Positions 1 through 7,868 are shown, counted from the first letter of the stretch. The stretch: 64,000 bases of DNA from Mycolicibacterium sp. GF69 (GCF_003284965.1 NZ_QMEW01000010.1:78653-142652), one strand, 5' to 3'. Notes: generated by a model not told the origin, from the letters alone. Translations and numbers: made by a program.

Positions 1-1835
1 GCGAACGTCAGCGCCTGCACCTGATCCGTGCCGCCGAGTTCGCCGGTGGTCATAGCCTCGCGGGCCGAGAACCCCAGCTCCGCGGTGAACACCGGATCGA
101 TGGCATCCACCACCGCAGCGAATTCAGGTGCTGCGGCGAGTAGTTCACGACCCATACCGATCCAGTGCGAGCCGTGGCCAGAGAACACCCAGACGGCGCC
201 GTCGGCCGCGGCGGGCAGCACCGTGCCGGTCACCACGGCGGGTTCCGGTGCATCGTCGGCCAGCGCGGCCAACCCGGACGTCACCGCGGCCACATCGTCC
301 GCGTGGTCGGCCACCACCACGGCCCTGGCGGTTTCGTGCGAACGGCGGTTCCACAGGGTCGACGCGAGCTGCTCAATCGGCGGCGGGTTCTGCCGCAGCC
401 GCGCCGCGAGCGCACCCGCCTGCGTGCGCAACCGGGTGGTGTTGCGCGCCGATACGGGAATCATCACCGGAAGTTGCTGCGGCGGCGCGGTTTCGGTGTC
501 CGGTTGGGTGAGGGGTGCCTCCTCGAGAAGCACATGCGCGATGGTGCCGCCGTAGCCGTAGCTGCACACCGCGGCGCGGCGCGGCGCACCGGCGGTGCGC
601 TCCCACGGCTCGACCTGCGTCGGCACGCGTAACCCGCTGGCGGCCCAGTCCACCGCCGGGGTCAGCGTGGTGAGGCCCGCGGTCGGCGCGATCGTCTCGT
701 GGTGCAGCGACAACGCGGTCTTGATGAGCCCCACCACCCCCGCGCCGCCTTCGAGGTGTCCGACGTTCGGCTTCACCGACCCGATGCGGCACGGCGCGTC
801 GGCGGGTCGGCCCGTCCCGTAAACCGCCGCGAGCGCACGCACCTCGGTGGGGTCGCCGGACGGCGTGCCGGTGCCGTGCGCCTCCACGAAGTCGACGCTC
901 GATGGTTCGATACCCGCGAATCCGCATGCCCGCCTGAACATGTCGGCTTGTGCGTCGCCGTTGGGCGACATGATGCCGACGGTGCGTCCGTCCTGCGCGA
1001 CGGCACCGCCGCGCACCACGGCGTAGACGTGGTCACCGTCGCGCACCGCGTCGGCGAGGCGCTTGAGCACCACGACCCCGGCACCTTCGCCACGTCCGTA
1101 GCCGTCGGCGGCGGCGTCGAACGTCTTGCAGCGGCCGTCGGGTGCGGTCGCGCCCGCCACGTCCAGCACCCGGGTCAGCCCCGGCCCGATCAACGCGCTG
1201 ACCCCGCCCGCCAGCGCCAGCGACGTCTCGCCGGCATTGAGCATCTGGCACGCCTGATGCACGGCGACCAGCGACGCGGCACATGCGGCGTCGAGAGCCA
1301 CGCTGGGGCCCCGCAGATCGAGCAGGTGAGACACCCGGTTGGCGATACCGCACAGCGACGTGCCGATCCCGGTCCAGGCTTCGATGCCGGGCAGATCTTC
1401 CATGATCAGCTTGCCGTAGTCATCGGAGTTGACACCCATCAACACCGCGGTGTCACTGCCCGCCAACGACTTCGGGGGGATGCCGGCGTGTTCGAGCGCT
1501 TCCCAGCTCACTTCGAGCGCCAGTCGCTGCTGGGGGTCCATCAAGTCGGCCTCGCGCGGTGACACCCCGAAGAACTCGGCGTCGAATCCGGCCAGGTCGT
1601 CGAGGAACGTTGCCCAGCGCGTGACGTCCTTGAGCACCGCCGCGTTGCGGGGGTCGCGGTGCAGGTACGGTTCCCAGCGCTCCGCCGGCACCTCACGGAC
1701 GTCGCTGCCGCCGGCGAGGAGGAAGTTCCAGAACCGCTCCGGTGTGCCGATGTCGCCGGCCACCCGGCAGCCGAGGCCGACGATCGCGATCGGCTGGGGT
1801 CCCGTGAAACCTTGGTCTGTGGCGGTATCGGTCAC
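1..1835 (-). CDS. Iterative type I polyketide synthase, 6-methylsalicylic acid synthase-like (N-terminal KS-AT part, runs off window)
   Basis: About 611 N-terminal residues are visible. A ketosynthase domain starts near residue 15 (PIAIVGLGCR) and has its nucleophile Cys185 in DAACAAS, then EAHGTG and NVGH carrying the two catalytic histidines. After a linker, an acyltransferase begins near residue 545 with VWVFSGHGSHWIGMGREL. The KS signatures PGLTRVLD, CKTFD and GYGRGEGAG, and the AT opening VFSGHG, are typical of 6-MSA/orsellinate-type iterative synthases rather than of Mas/Pks2-type mycobacterial PKSs. Such enzymes build an aromatic acid from one acetyl and three malonyl units; the TH/DH, KR and ACP domains would lie beyond the left edge. 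The GTG start at 1835 is the one directly preceding the PQPIAIVGLG opening; no strong SD is seen. An IdeR-like box lies about 20 bp upstream. In M. tuberculosis the mycobactin cluster sits beside hemW, so an inferred role is making the 6-methylsalicyl cap found in some mycobactins. The alternative is another aromatic polyketide. Confidence 0.85.
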   Translation of the reverse strand, partial: MTDTATDQGFTGPQPIAIVGLGCRVAGDIGTPERFWNFLLAGGSDVREVPAERWEPYLHRDPRNAAVLKDVTRWATFLDDLAGFDAEFFGVSPREADLMDPQQRLALEVSWEALEHAGIPPKSLAGSDTAVLMGVNSDDYGKLIMEDLPGIEAWTGIGTSLCGIANRVSHLLDLRGPSVALDAACAASLVAVHQACQMLNAGETSLALAGGVSALIGPGLTRVLDVAGATAPDGRCKTFDAAADGYGRGEGAGVVVLKRLADAVRDGDHVYAVVRGGAVAQDGRTVGIMSPNGDAQADMFRRACGFAGIEPSSVDFVEAHGTGTPSGDPTEVRALAAVYGTGRPADAPCRIGSVKPNVGHLEGGAGVVGLIKTALSLHHETIAPTAGLTTLTPAVDWAASGLRVPTQVEPWERTAGAPRRAAVCSYGYGGTIAHVLLEEAPLTQPDTETAPPQQLPVMIPVSARNTTRLRTQAGALAARLRQNPPPIEQLASTLWNRRSHETARAVVVADHADDVAAVTSGLAALADDAPEPAVVTGTVLPAAADGAVWVFSGHGSHWIGMGRELLAAAPEFAAVVDAIDPVFTAELGFSAREAMTTGELGGTDQVQALTF

Positions 1836-1853
1836 GTCAGCTTGATCCCGAGG

Positions 1854-1872
1854 TCTGGATAGCCTTGCCTAA
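1854..1872 (-). promoter_or_regulatory. Candidate IdeR (iron) box upstream of the PKS
   Basis: Read on the minus strand the site is TTAGGCAAGGCTATCCAGA, which matches 14 of 19 positions of the known mycobacterial IdeR consensus TTAGGTTAGGCTAACCTAA. It lies 19-37 bp upstream of the GTG start of the PKS, where a promoter or transcription start is expected. IdeR with Fe(II) represses siderophore genes in mycobacteria, so the PKS is predicted to be derepressed under iron starvation. No second tandem box was recognised. Confidence 0.6.
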
Positions 1873-2035
1873 GAAGCCACACACCATGGCGGCAATGCTC
1901 GCATAACTGCGGTCATTTTTGGAATGTACGAACGCCGCCCGGAGGGTGGTGCCGATCACGTTCGACACCGTGAACCTGGGATCGGCGCCGCCGGGTCGTG
2001 AGTACGTTGGCCGAAGTCAGTCAGGCACGCCGCGG

Positions 2036-3229
2036 TCAGTCCAGCAGGGTGCGAACCACCGCGTCGGCCAGCAGTCGGCCGCGGTCGGTGAGCACGAGCC
2101 GGTCGGCCGCTCGGGTCAGTAACCCGTCGGCGACGGCGGTGTCGGCACGGCGGAGCTCGCGCTCGCCGAGCGCGCTGGTCGGCAGCCCGGCGCGCAACCG
2201 CACGCGCAGCATCACGTCTTCGGTGTGCATGGTGTCGGCGTCGAGACGCTCGTAGTCGGCCACCGGCAGCCTGCCCTCGGCCAGGGTTTGCGCATACGGC
2301 TGGGGATGTTTGACGTTCCACCACCGGACCGCTTCGACGAAGCCGTGCGCACCGGGTCCAGCCCCCCACCAGTGGCCGCCGTTCCAGTAGCCGATGTTGT
2401 GCAGGCACTCGCCGCCCGGCTTGCTCCAATTGGAGACCTCGTACCAGTCGAAGCCGGCGCCCGCCAGGCGCGCGTCGAGCAGCTCGTAGCGGTGGGCCAG
2501 CACGTCGTCATCGGGTGGTACGAGCTCGCCGCGGCGCACCCGACGCGCCATCGCCGTCCCGTCCTCGACGACCAGCGCGTACGCCGATACGTGGTCGACA
2601 CCGGCCTCCACGACCATGTCGACCGAGCGCAGCAGGTCCTCGTCCGACTCACCCGGCGTGCCGTAGATGAGGTCGAGGTTGACGTGCTCGAATCCGGCCG
2701 CACGGGACTCGCGAGCCGCGGCGAGCGCACGGCCCGGCGAGTGGGTCCGGTCCAGCGTCTCCAGCACGTGCGGCGCCGCGGACTGCATGCCCAGCGACAC
2801 CCGGGTGTAGCCGGCCTCCAGCAGTCGGTCGAACAACGACGGAGAGGTCGACTCCGGATTGGCCTCGGTGGTGACCTCGGCGCCGCTGACCAGAGGAAAG
2901 TGCGCGCGTACGGCGTCGAGCACCGCGGTCAGGCCCGCCGCGCCCAGCAGCGACGGCGTGCCCCCGCCGACGAATACGGTGTTCACTTCAGGGACGCGGC
3001 CCAGATGGCGCACCGCCCGGGCCAGCTCGGCCCGCAGTGCGGCCAACCACCCGTCGGGGCTGGTGCCGCCCAGCTCACCAGGTGTGTAGGTGTTGAAGTC
3101 GCAGTACCCGCAGCGGGTGGCGCAGAACGGCACATGGATGTAGATGCCGAACGGCCGCCCCCGGGCAGGAGTCATGGCCGGCAGCGCCACCGTCGGCGCA
3201 TGGTTTCCGGCTGCGGCGGTTCGGGTCAT
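2036..3229 (-). CDS. hemW: HemW-like radical SAM protein (formerly oxygen-independent coproporphyrinogen III oxidase HemN)
   Basis: The 397-residue protein carries the radical SAM cluster motif CATRCGYC (Cys36, Cys40, Cys43), in which the third cysteine is followed by DFN, plus the glycine-rich GGGTPS motif and the HemN C-terminal domain. HemW proteins bind heme and are thought to be heme chaperones; true coproporphyrinogen oxidase activity is doubtful in this clade. The ATG at 3229 gives the MTRT... N-terminus expected of mycobacterial homologues. No SD precedes it, but CACAAT lies exactly 7 nt upstream, so the mRNA may be leaderless. ATG 3175 is an alternative start. It corresponds to Rv2388c. 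Confidence 0.93.
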   Translation of the reverse strand: MTRTAAAGNHAPTVALPAMTPARGRPFGIYIHVPFCATRCGYCDFNTYTPGELGGTSPDGWLAALRAELARAVRHLGRVPEVNTVFVGGGTPSLLGAAGLTAVLDAVRAHFPLVSGAEVTTEANPESTSPSLFDRLLEAGYTRVSLGMQSAAPHVLETLDRTHSPGRALAAARESRAAGFEHVNLDLIYGTPGESDEDLLRSVDMVVEAGVDHVSAYALVVEDGTAMARRVRRGELVPPDDDVLAHRYELLDARLAGAGFDWYEVSNWSKPGGECLHNIGYWNGGHWWGAGPGAHGFVEAVRWWNVKHPQPYAQTLAEGRLPVADYERLDADTMHTEDVMLRVRLRAGLPTSALGERELRRADTAVADGLLTRAADRLVLTDRGRLLADAVVRTLLD

Positions 3230-3236
3230 GCAAGCG

Positions 3237-3242
3237 ATTGTG
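3237..3242 (-). promoter_or_regulatory. Putative -10 box of a leaderless hemW transcript
   Basis: On the minus strand CACAAT is followed by 7 nt and then the hemW ATG. The same hexamer and spacing precede the polycysteine leader on the opposite strand. Mycobacterial leaderless promoters usually show TANNNT at this distance; here only the first base deviates. Confidence 0.4.
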
Positions 3243-3248
3243 CGCTTG

Positions 3249-3313
3249 AACGCGAGATTGCATCCACGCAGGCGGCTACTCGTACTTTTGCTGCGTGGAT
3301 GCAATCTCGCGTT
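3249..3313. repeat. Perfect 23-bp inverted repeat between hemW and the nirA leader
   Basis: Arm 1 is 3249-3271 and arm 2 is 3291-3313; they are exact reverse complements (core GCGAGATTGCATCCACGCAG) around a 19-nt loop. A third partial copy of the arm end, GCAAATCTCGC, follows at 3330-3340. The element lies upstream of the hemW start and upstream of the putative nirA leader promoter, in a 352-bp gene-poor stretch. It could be a dispersed intergenic palindrome, a regulator site or an mRNA stem. No poly-T tract follows, so it is not a classical terminator. Confidence 0.9.
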
Positions 3314-3369
3314 TGTGCTCACGATGAGCGCAAATCTCGCCCGGTTAGGGCATATGTCGGTGTCCGTGG

Positions 3370-3375
3370 CACAAT
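3370..3375 (+). promoter_or_regulatory. Putative -10 box of the nirA leader transcript
   Basis: CACAAT sits exactly 7 nt before the GTG at 3383 that opens the polycysteine leader. This is the spacing expected if transcription starts at the G of that GTG, giving a leaderless mRNA. No clear -35 hexamer was recognised. Confidence 0.4.
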
Positions 3376-3382
3376 TGGGCAC

Positions 3383-3478
3383 GTGACCTCCGTCCGCATC
3401 TTCCCCCAGCGTGTAGCCCTGGTGGCGCGGCGGCATGTCGATTTCAAGCGCGTTTGTAGCTGTTGTTGTCTGCCCTGA
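3383..3478 (+). CDS. Polycysteine leader peptide upstream of nirA (cysteine attenuator)
   Basis: This short ORF encodes 31 residues from GTG 3383, or 18 from the in-frame GTG 3422, and ends in RRHVDFKRVCSCCCLP, with four cysteine codons (UGU) close to the stop. Leaderless short ORFs with clustered C-terminal cysteine codons are known in mycobacteria as cysteine-responsive attenuators of downstream sulfur genes. Ribosomes stalling at Cys codons when cysteinyl-tRNA is scarce open the mRNA for translation of the next gene. The stop lies 103 nt before nirA, and the nirA SD lies in a hairpin. GTG 3383 is preferred because CACAAT lies 7 nt upstream. Function is inferred from architecture; the ORF itself is directly visible. 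Confidence 0.8.
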   Translation: MTSVRIFPQRVALVARRHVDFKRVCSCCCLP

Positions 3479-3558
3479 CGCCGTAGACCTGCCCATCTGT
3501 ATTTCAGCTGGCCGCCGGATCTGCGCCGCCGGACAGCCCCGGTGTTGACGCGCGATCC

Positions 3559-3575
3559 GGCTCCACGAAGGAGCC
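3559..3575 (+). promoter_or_regulatory. Hairpin sequestering the nirA Shine-Dalgarno
   Basis: GGCTCC, loop ACGAA, GGAGCC forms a perfect 6-bp stem whose 3' arm contains the SD (AAGGAG overlap) placed 6 nt before the nirA ATG at 3582. It fits a translational switch controlled by the upstream polycysteine ORF. Confidence 0.6.
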
Positions 3576-3581
3576 ACATCC

Positions 3582-5264
3582 ATGACCACAGCAGAATCCA
3601 AGCCCAAGCCCGCGAAGCGGCCCCGCGCCGAGGGGCAGTGGGCGCACGGCTACCGTGAACCGCTCAACGGCAATGAGCAGCTCAAGAAGGATGACGACGC
3701 GCTGAATGTGCGCCGCCGCATCATCGACATCTACGCCAAGACCGGCTTCGACGGCATCGACAAGACCGATCTGCGCGGCCGGTTCCGCTGGATGGGTCTG
3801 TACACCCAGCGCGAGCAGGGCTACGACGGCACGTGGACCGGCGACGAGAACGCCGACCTGCTCGAGGCGAAGTACTTCATGATGCGGGTGCGCTGCGATG
3901 GCAAGGCGTTGTCCGCCGCGGCGCTGCGCACGCTGGGCCAGATCTCCATCGACTTCGCCCGCGACACCGCCGACATCTCCGACCGGATGAACCTGCAGTA
4001 TCACTGGCTCGAGATCGAGAACGTGCCGGAGATCTGGGACCGACTGGCCGCGCACGGCCTGCAGACCACCGAGGCATGCGGCGACTGCCCCCGCGGAATG
4101 CTCGGGTCGCCGTTGGCCGGCGAATCGCTCGACGAGGTGCTCGACCCGACGCCCGCACTCGACGAGATCGTGCGGCGCTACATCGGCAATCCCGAGTACT
4201 CCAACCTGCCGCGCAAGTACAAGACCGCGATCTCGGGCCTGCAGGACGTCGCGCACGAGGTCAACGACATCTCGTTCATCGGGGTCAACCACCCCGAACA
4301 CGGCCCCGGCCTCGATCTGTGGGTCGGCGGCGGCCTGTCGACCAACCCGATGCTGGCGCAGCGGCTCGGCGCGTGGATCCCGCTCGACGAGGTGGCCGAC
4401 GTGTGGGAGGGCGTCACCGCGGTGTTCCGTGACTACGGATACCGGCGGTTGCGGTCCAAGGCGCGGTTGAAGTTCCTCATCAAGGACTGGGGTGTCGAAA
4501 AGTTCCGGCAGGTGCTCGAGGCCGAATACCTGGGCCGCAAGCTGATCGACGGGCCCGCACCCGAGCCGGTCAAACACCCGATCGACCACGTGGGCATCCA
4601 GAAGCTCAAGAACGGCCTCAACGCCGTCGGCGTCGCGCCGATCGCGGGCCGGGTGTCGGGCACCATCCTGACCAAGGTGGCCGACCTCGCCGAGGCGGCG
4701 GGTTCGGACCGCATCCGGTTCACCCCCTACCAGAAGCTGATCATCCTCGACGTGCCCGACGACAAGCTCGACGAGTTGTCGGAGGGCCTCAAGGCGCTCG
4801 GGTTGCCGCCGGAGCCGTCGCACTGGCGCAAGAACCTGATGGCCTGCACCGGTATCGAGTTCTGCAAGTTGTCGTTCACCGAGACGCGCACCCGCGCGCA
4901 GGTTCTGGTGCCGGAACTGGAGAAGCGGCTCGAGGACATCAACGCGCAACTCGACGTGCCGATCACGGTCAACATCAACGGCTGCCCGAACTCGTGCGCG
5001 CGCATCCAGGTCGCCGACATCGGGTTCAAGGGCCAGATGGTCGACGACGGTGATGGCAACTCGGTCGAGGGTTTCCAGGTGCACCTGGGCGGCAGCCTCG
5101 GGCTGGACAGCGGTTTCGGGCGCAAACTGCGCCAGCACAAGGTGCTGTCCAGTGAGCTCGGCGACTACATCGACCGGATCGTGCGCAACTTCGTGAAACA
5201 ACGGGAGCACGGCGAGCGTTTCGCTACGTGGGCGATAAGAGCCGACGAAGCGGATTTGAGGTGA
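3582..5264 (+). CDS. nirA: Ferredoxin-dependent sulfite reductase (SirA/NirA)
   Basis: The 560-residue cytosolic enzyme reduces sulfite to sulfide with six electrons from ferredoxin. It has the duplicated nitrite/sulfite reductase fold. The [4Fe-4S]-siroheme cysteines are visible as CTGIEFC (about residues 421 and 427) and NGCPNSC (about 467 and 471). The Tyr near GLYTQREQGYDG and the Cys in EACGDCPR correspond to the Tyr-Cys crosslink known in M. tuberculosis NirA, which marks the sulfite-preferring type. The SD GAAGGAG lies just upstream of the ATG. Its stop overlaps the cysH start, and che1 follows, so sulfite reductase, APS reductase and a chelatase for siroheme are one operon. It corresponds to Rv2391. 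Confidence 0.95.
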   Translation: MTTAESKPKPAKRPRAEGQWAHGYREPLNGNEQLKKDDDALNVRRRIIDIYAKTGFDGIDKTDLRGRFRWMGLYTQREQGYDGTWTGDENADLLEAKYFMMRVRCDGKALSAAALRTLGQISIDFARDTADISDRMNLQYHWLEIENVPEIWDRLAAHGLQTTEACGDCPRGMLGSPLAGESLDEVLDPTPALDEIVRRYIGNPEYSNLPRKYKTAISGLQDVAHEVNDISFIGVNHPEHGPGLDLWVGGGLSTNPMLAQRLGAWIPLDEVADVWEGVTAVFRDYGYRRLRSKARLKFLIKDWGVEKFRQVLEAEYLGRKLIDGPAPEPVKHPIDHVGIQKLKNGLNAVGVAPIAGRVSGTILTKVADLAEAAGSDRIRFTPYQKLIILDVPDDKLDELSEGLKALGLPPEPSHWRKNLMACTGIEFCKLSFTETRTRAQVLVPELEKRLEDINAQLDVPITVNINGCPNSCARIQVADIGFKGQMVDDGDGNSVEGFQVHLGGSLGLDSGFGRKLRQHKVLSSELGDYIDRIVRNFVKQREHGERFATWAIRADEADLR

Positions 5265-5995
5265 GCCGAGTGACGACGACGGATACCGACCTGCAGGCGC
5301 TGGCCGAACGGGCAGCGGCCGAACTCGAGGGCGCGAGCGCACTGGATCTGCTGCGGTGGACGGACGAGAACTTCGGTCCGAATGCCGCCGGCGGGCCGGT
5401 GAGATCCGGCTACGTGGTGGCGTCCAACATGCAGGACGCGGTGCTCGTCGATCTGGCCGCCAAGGTGCGGCCCGGAGTGGACATCTTGTTCCTCGACACC
5501 GGTTACCACTTCGTCGAGACCATCGGCACCCGCGATGCGGTCGAAGCGGTCTACGACGTGAACATCGTCAACGTCACCGCCGACAAGAGCGTGGCCGAAC
5601 AGGACGAGTTGTTCGGCAAGGATTTGTTCGCCCGCGAACCCAACGAGTGCTGCCGGATGCGCAAGGTCGAACCGCTCTCCAAGGCGTTGCGCGGGTACTC
5701 GGCGTGGGTGACCGGAATCCGCCGGGTGGAGGCGCCGACGCGCGCCAACGCGCCGCTGATCAGCTGGGATGCGGCATTCGGGCTCGTGAAGATCAACCCG
5801 CTGGCGACCTGGACCGACGAGGACATGCAGGCCTACATCGACACCAACGGTGTTCTCGTCAATCCGCTTGTCTACGAGGGGTATCCGTCCATCGGTTGCG
5901 CACCGTGCACGGCCAAACCCGTCGAGGGCGCCGATCCGCGCAGCGGCCGCTGGGCCGGCACCGGCAAGATCGAATGTGGGCTGCACGCATCGTGA
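5261..5995 (+). CDS. cysH: Adenosine 5'-phosphosulfate reductase
   Basis: CysH reduces APS to sulfite and AMP with thioredoxin. The four [4Fe-4S] ligands typical of the APS (not PAPS) type are present: the Cys pair in ECCRMRK (about residues 130-131) and GCAPC (about 212 and 215). The nucleophilic cysteine is in the C-terminal ECGLH. The P-loop-like region follows the VASNMQDAV segment. GTG 5261 overlaps the nirA stop by 4 nt (GTGA), suggesting coupling; GTG 5270 is an alternative start. About 244 residues, as expected. It corresponds to Rv2392. Confidence 0.94.
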   Translation: MSRVTTTDTDLQALAERAAAELEGASALDLLRWTDENFGPNAAGGPVRSGYVVASNMQDAVLVDLAAKVRPGVDILFLDTGYHFVETIGTRDAVEAVYDVNIVNVTADKSVAEQDELFGKDLFAREPNECCRMRKVEPLSKALRGYSAWVTGIRRVEAPTRANAPLISWDAAFGLVKINPLATWTDEDMQAYIDTNGVLVNPLVYEGYPSIGCAPCTAKPVEGADPRSGRWAGTGKIECGLHAS

Positions 5996-6002
5996 GGCCC
6001 CA

Positions 6003-6719
6003 GTGACGCTCGTGCTGACCGCGCACGGCAGCGCCGATCCGCGGTCGGCGGAGGTGACCCACGCAGTGGCGGGCCGGATCCGGCGGCTGCGTCCGTGGCT
6101 TGACGTCCGCCCGGCGTTCCTCGAGCAGAACGGCCCGAGCCTGCTCGACACCCTGCGCGACCTTCACACCCCCAGTGTGGTCGTACCGTTCCTGTTGGCC
6201 AGCGCTTTTCACGCGCGGATCGACATCCCCGCGGTCGTCGCGGAGTCAGGCGCTATGGTCGACCGGGCCGAGGTGCTCGGCGAGGATCCCGCCCTGTTGA
6301 CCGTGCTGCGCCAGCGGCTGGCCGAGATCGGCGTCTCCCCCGACGACCGAGACCTCGGTGTGCTGGTGGTCGCGGTCGGCTCATCGCACCCGGTCGCCAA
6401 CGCCCAGACCGCGACCGTCGCTCACGCGCTACAGCGCGGAACGCGTTGGGCCGGAGCGCAAGTCGCGTTCGCCACAGGACCGTACGCCGACGTGGCCGAC
6501 GTCGCCGACCGCCTACGCGCCGGCGGCGCCGAGCGCCTGGTCATCGCACCGTGGTTTCTGGCGCACGGCCGGATCACCGATCGGGTCGCCGCATACGCTG
6601 CTGCGGAGGGTATTCCGATGGCCGAGCCGCTGGGCTCGCACAACCTTGTCGCGGCGACGGTGCTGGACCGCTTCGACACGGTGGTCGCGATCACCGCGGG
6701 CGCTGCGGCCGCCGCGTGA
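6003..6719 (+). CDS. Sirohydrochlorin chelatase-like protein (CbiX family)
   Basis: This is a 238-residue protein with two CbiX-type halves. The first opens with LTAHGSADPRSAE, including the metal-binding/catalytic His, and the second with VGSSHPVANAQT, also retaining a His. Family members insert Fe(II) or Co(II) into sirohydrochlorin. Because nirA needs siroheme and lies two genes upstream, a ferrochelatase role completing siroheme for sulfite reductase is the simplest inference. GTG 6003 starts 7 nt after the cysH stop and gives the expected N-terminus beginning at the chelatase fold. It corresponds to Rv2393 (annotated che1 in some genomes) and is convergent with the next gene. Confidence 0.85.
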   Translation: MTLVLTAHGSADPRSAEVTHAVAGRIRRLRPWLDVRPAFLEQNGPSLLDTLRDLHTPSVVVPFLLASAFHARIDIPAVVAESGAMVDRAEVLGEDPALLTVLRQRLAEIGVSPDDRDLGVLVVAVGSSHPVANAQTATVAHALQRGTRWAGAQVAFATGPYADVADVADRLRAGGAERLVIAPWFLAHGRITDRVAAYAAAEGIPMAEPLGSHNLVAATVLDRFDTVVAITAGAAAAA

Positions 6720-6725
6720 TCGATA

Positions 6726-7802
6726 TCAGGGCCTGATTTCAAACACGTTGTTGAACGGCGTCTGGGCGGCGAGCCGAAAACGACTGAACCCTGCAGCGGT
6801 GACGACTTCGCGGATGCGGGCAGGGCCTGCCTGCGTGCCAAGTGCCATTCCGACGGGTTGCGCCAGCGAAGACGGTGTGCACAACAGCGTCGAGAAGCCG
6901 TAGTACGCCCGCCCGATCGGGTTGAGGTTGTCTTCCACGCGGTCACCGGCCGCCGGCTCGACCACCATCCACGTGCCGTCATCGGCGATGACCTCCCGCA
7001 CATGGCGTGCCGCGCCGATCGGGTCGCCCATGTCGTGCAGGCAGTCGAACATCGTCACCAGGTCGTACGGGCCGCCGCCGAACGCGTCCGCGGCTGCCGT
7101 GGAGAAACTGACCGATCCCGCGCCCGTTGCCGCCCCACGCTCACGGGCCACCGCGATCGACTCGGCGTGCCCGTCCGTCCCGACGAACGTCGACGCCGGA
7201 AATGCTTGAGCCATCAGTATTGTCGATGCCCCGTGGCCGCAGCCGATATCGGCCACGCTGGCGCCGGACGTCAGTTTGTCCACGACGCCGTCCAACGCGG
7301 GGATCCAGTCGGTCACCAGATGGGCGGCGTACGTCGGGCGGAAGAACCGTTCACATCCGACGTGGACATCGGAGTTGTGCTCGCCCCATCCCACACCGTG
7401 CCCGGCCTCGGCCGCCGAGATGATCTGCGCTGCATCAGTTGCCGTTCCGTGGGCGATCTGGAACAAGCCGCCGACGAAGGCCGGGCTGGTCTCGTCGGTG
7501 AGCGCGACCACTTGCTCGGGCGGCAGGTGGTAACGACCGGTCGACGGGTCGTATTCGACGAACGACCCGGCGGCCTGCGCATTGAGCCATTCCCTGGCGT
7601 AGCGCCCGTCGGTGTCGGTGTGCTCGGCCAACTCGGCCGGGGTGCTGGGCCCGTGCTCGGCCAATGACCGGTAGTACCCCAGCCGGTCGCCCATGACGAC
7701 GAGCGCACAGTTGAGTGCGGCCCCGGCCTCCTCGACCGCGCGAAAGACGAAGGCCATCAGCTTGTCCGGGTCGACCCGGGTTGGTGTGCTCAAAGTGTCC
7801 AT
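6726..7802 (-). CDS. SAM-dependent methyltransferase with N-terminal winged-helix (Rv2258c-like)
   Basis: The protein is 358 residues. An N-terminal dimerisation/winged-helix region (about 1-120) is followed by a class I Rossmann methyltransferase fold with the SAM motif VADIGCGHGAST and the acidic post-strand FVGTDGH. A later MFDCLHDMGDP resembles motif IV. The architecture is that of plant/bacterial small-molecule O-methyltransferases; the M. tuberculosis relative Rv2258c was long annotated as a regulator because of the winged helix. Substrate is unknown. It sits within the sulfur island but on its own, 66 nt after cysA. The start has no clear SD, and a palindrome lies 35 bp upstream. Confidence 0.8.
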   Translation of the reverse strand: MDTLSTPTRVDPDKLMAFVFRAVEEAGAALNCALVVMGDRLGYYRSLAEHGPSTPAELAEHTDTDGRYAREWLNAQAAGSFVEYDPSTGRYHLPPEQVVALTDETSPAFVGGLFQIAHGTATDAAQIISAAEAGHGVGWGEHNSDVHVGCERFFRPTYAAHLVTDWIPALDGVVDKLTSGASVADIGCGHGASTILMAQAFPASTFVGTDGHAESIAVARERGAATGAGSVSFSTAAADAFGGGPYDLVTMFDCLHDMGDPIGAARHVREVIADDGTWMVVEPAAGDRVEDNLNPIGRAYYGFSTLLCTPSSLAQPVGMALGTQAGPARIREVVTAAGFSRFRLAAQTPFNNVFEIRP

Positions 7803-7836
7803 GCGAACAACTGAACCAGCGCGGGCATTTCCGGGG

Positions 7837-7854
7837 ATGGGGCGATTGCCCCAT
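7837..7854. promoter_or_regulatory. 7-bp inverted repeat between cysA and the methyltransferase
   Basis: ATGGGGC-GATT-GCCCCAT is a perfect 7-4-7 palindrome. On the plus strand it is followed by a T run (GCCCCATTTTTGG), giving a terminator-like look, but both flanking genes read on the minus strand. It may be an operator for the methyltransferase whose start lies 35 bp away, or a bidirectional terminator against antisense reading. Confidence 0.45.
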
Positions 7855-7868
7855 TTTTGGGCCCGGAG

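Noticed and set aside
2225..3478. Long plus-strand open frame opposite hemW
   Set aside because: It is the complement of the conserved hemW frame, and only its last codons coincide with the polycysteine leader.
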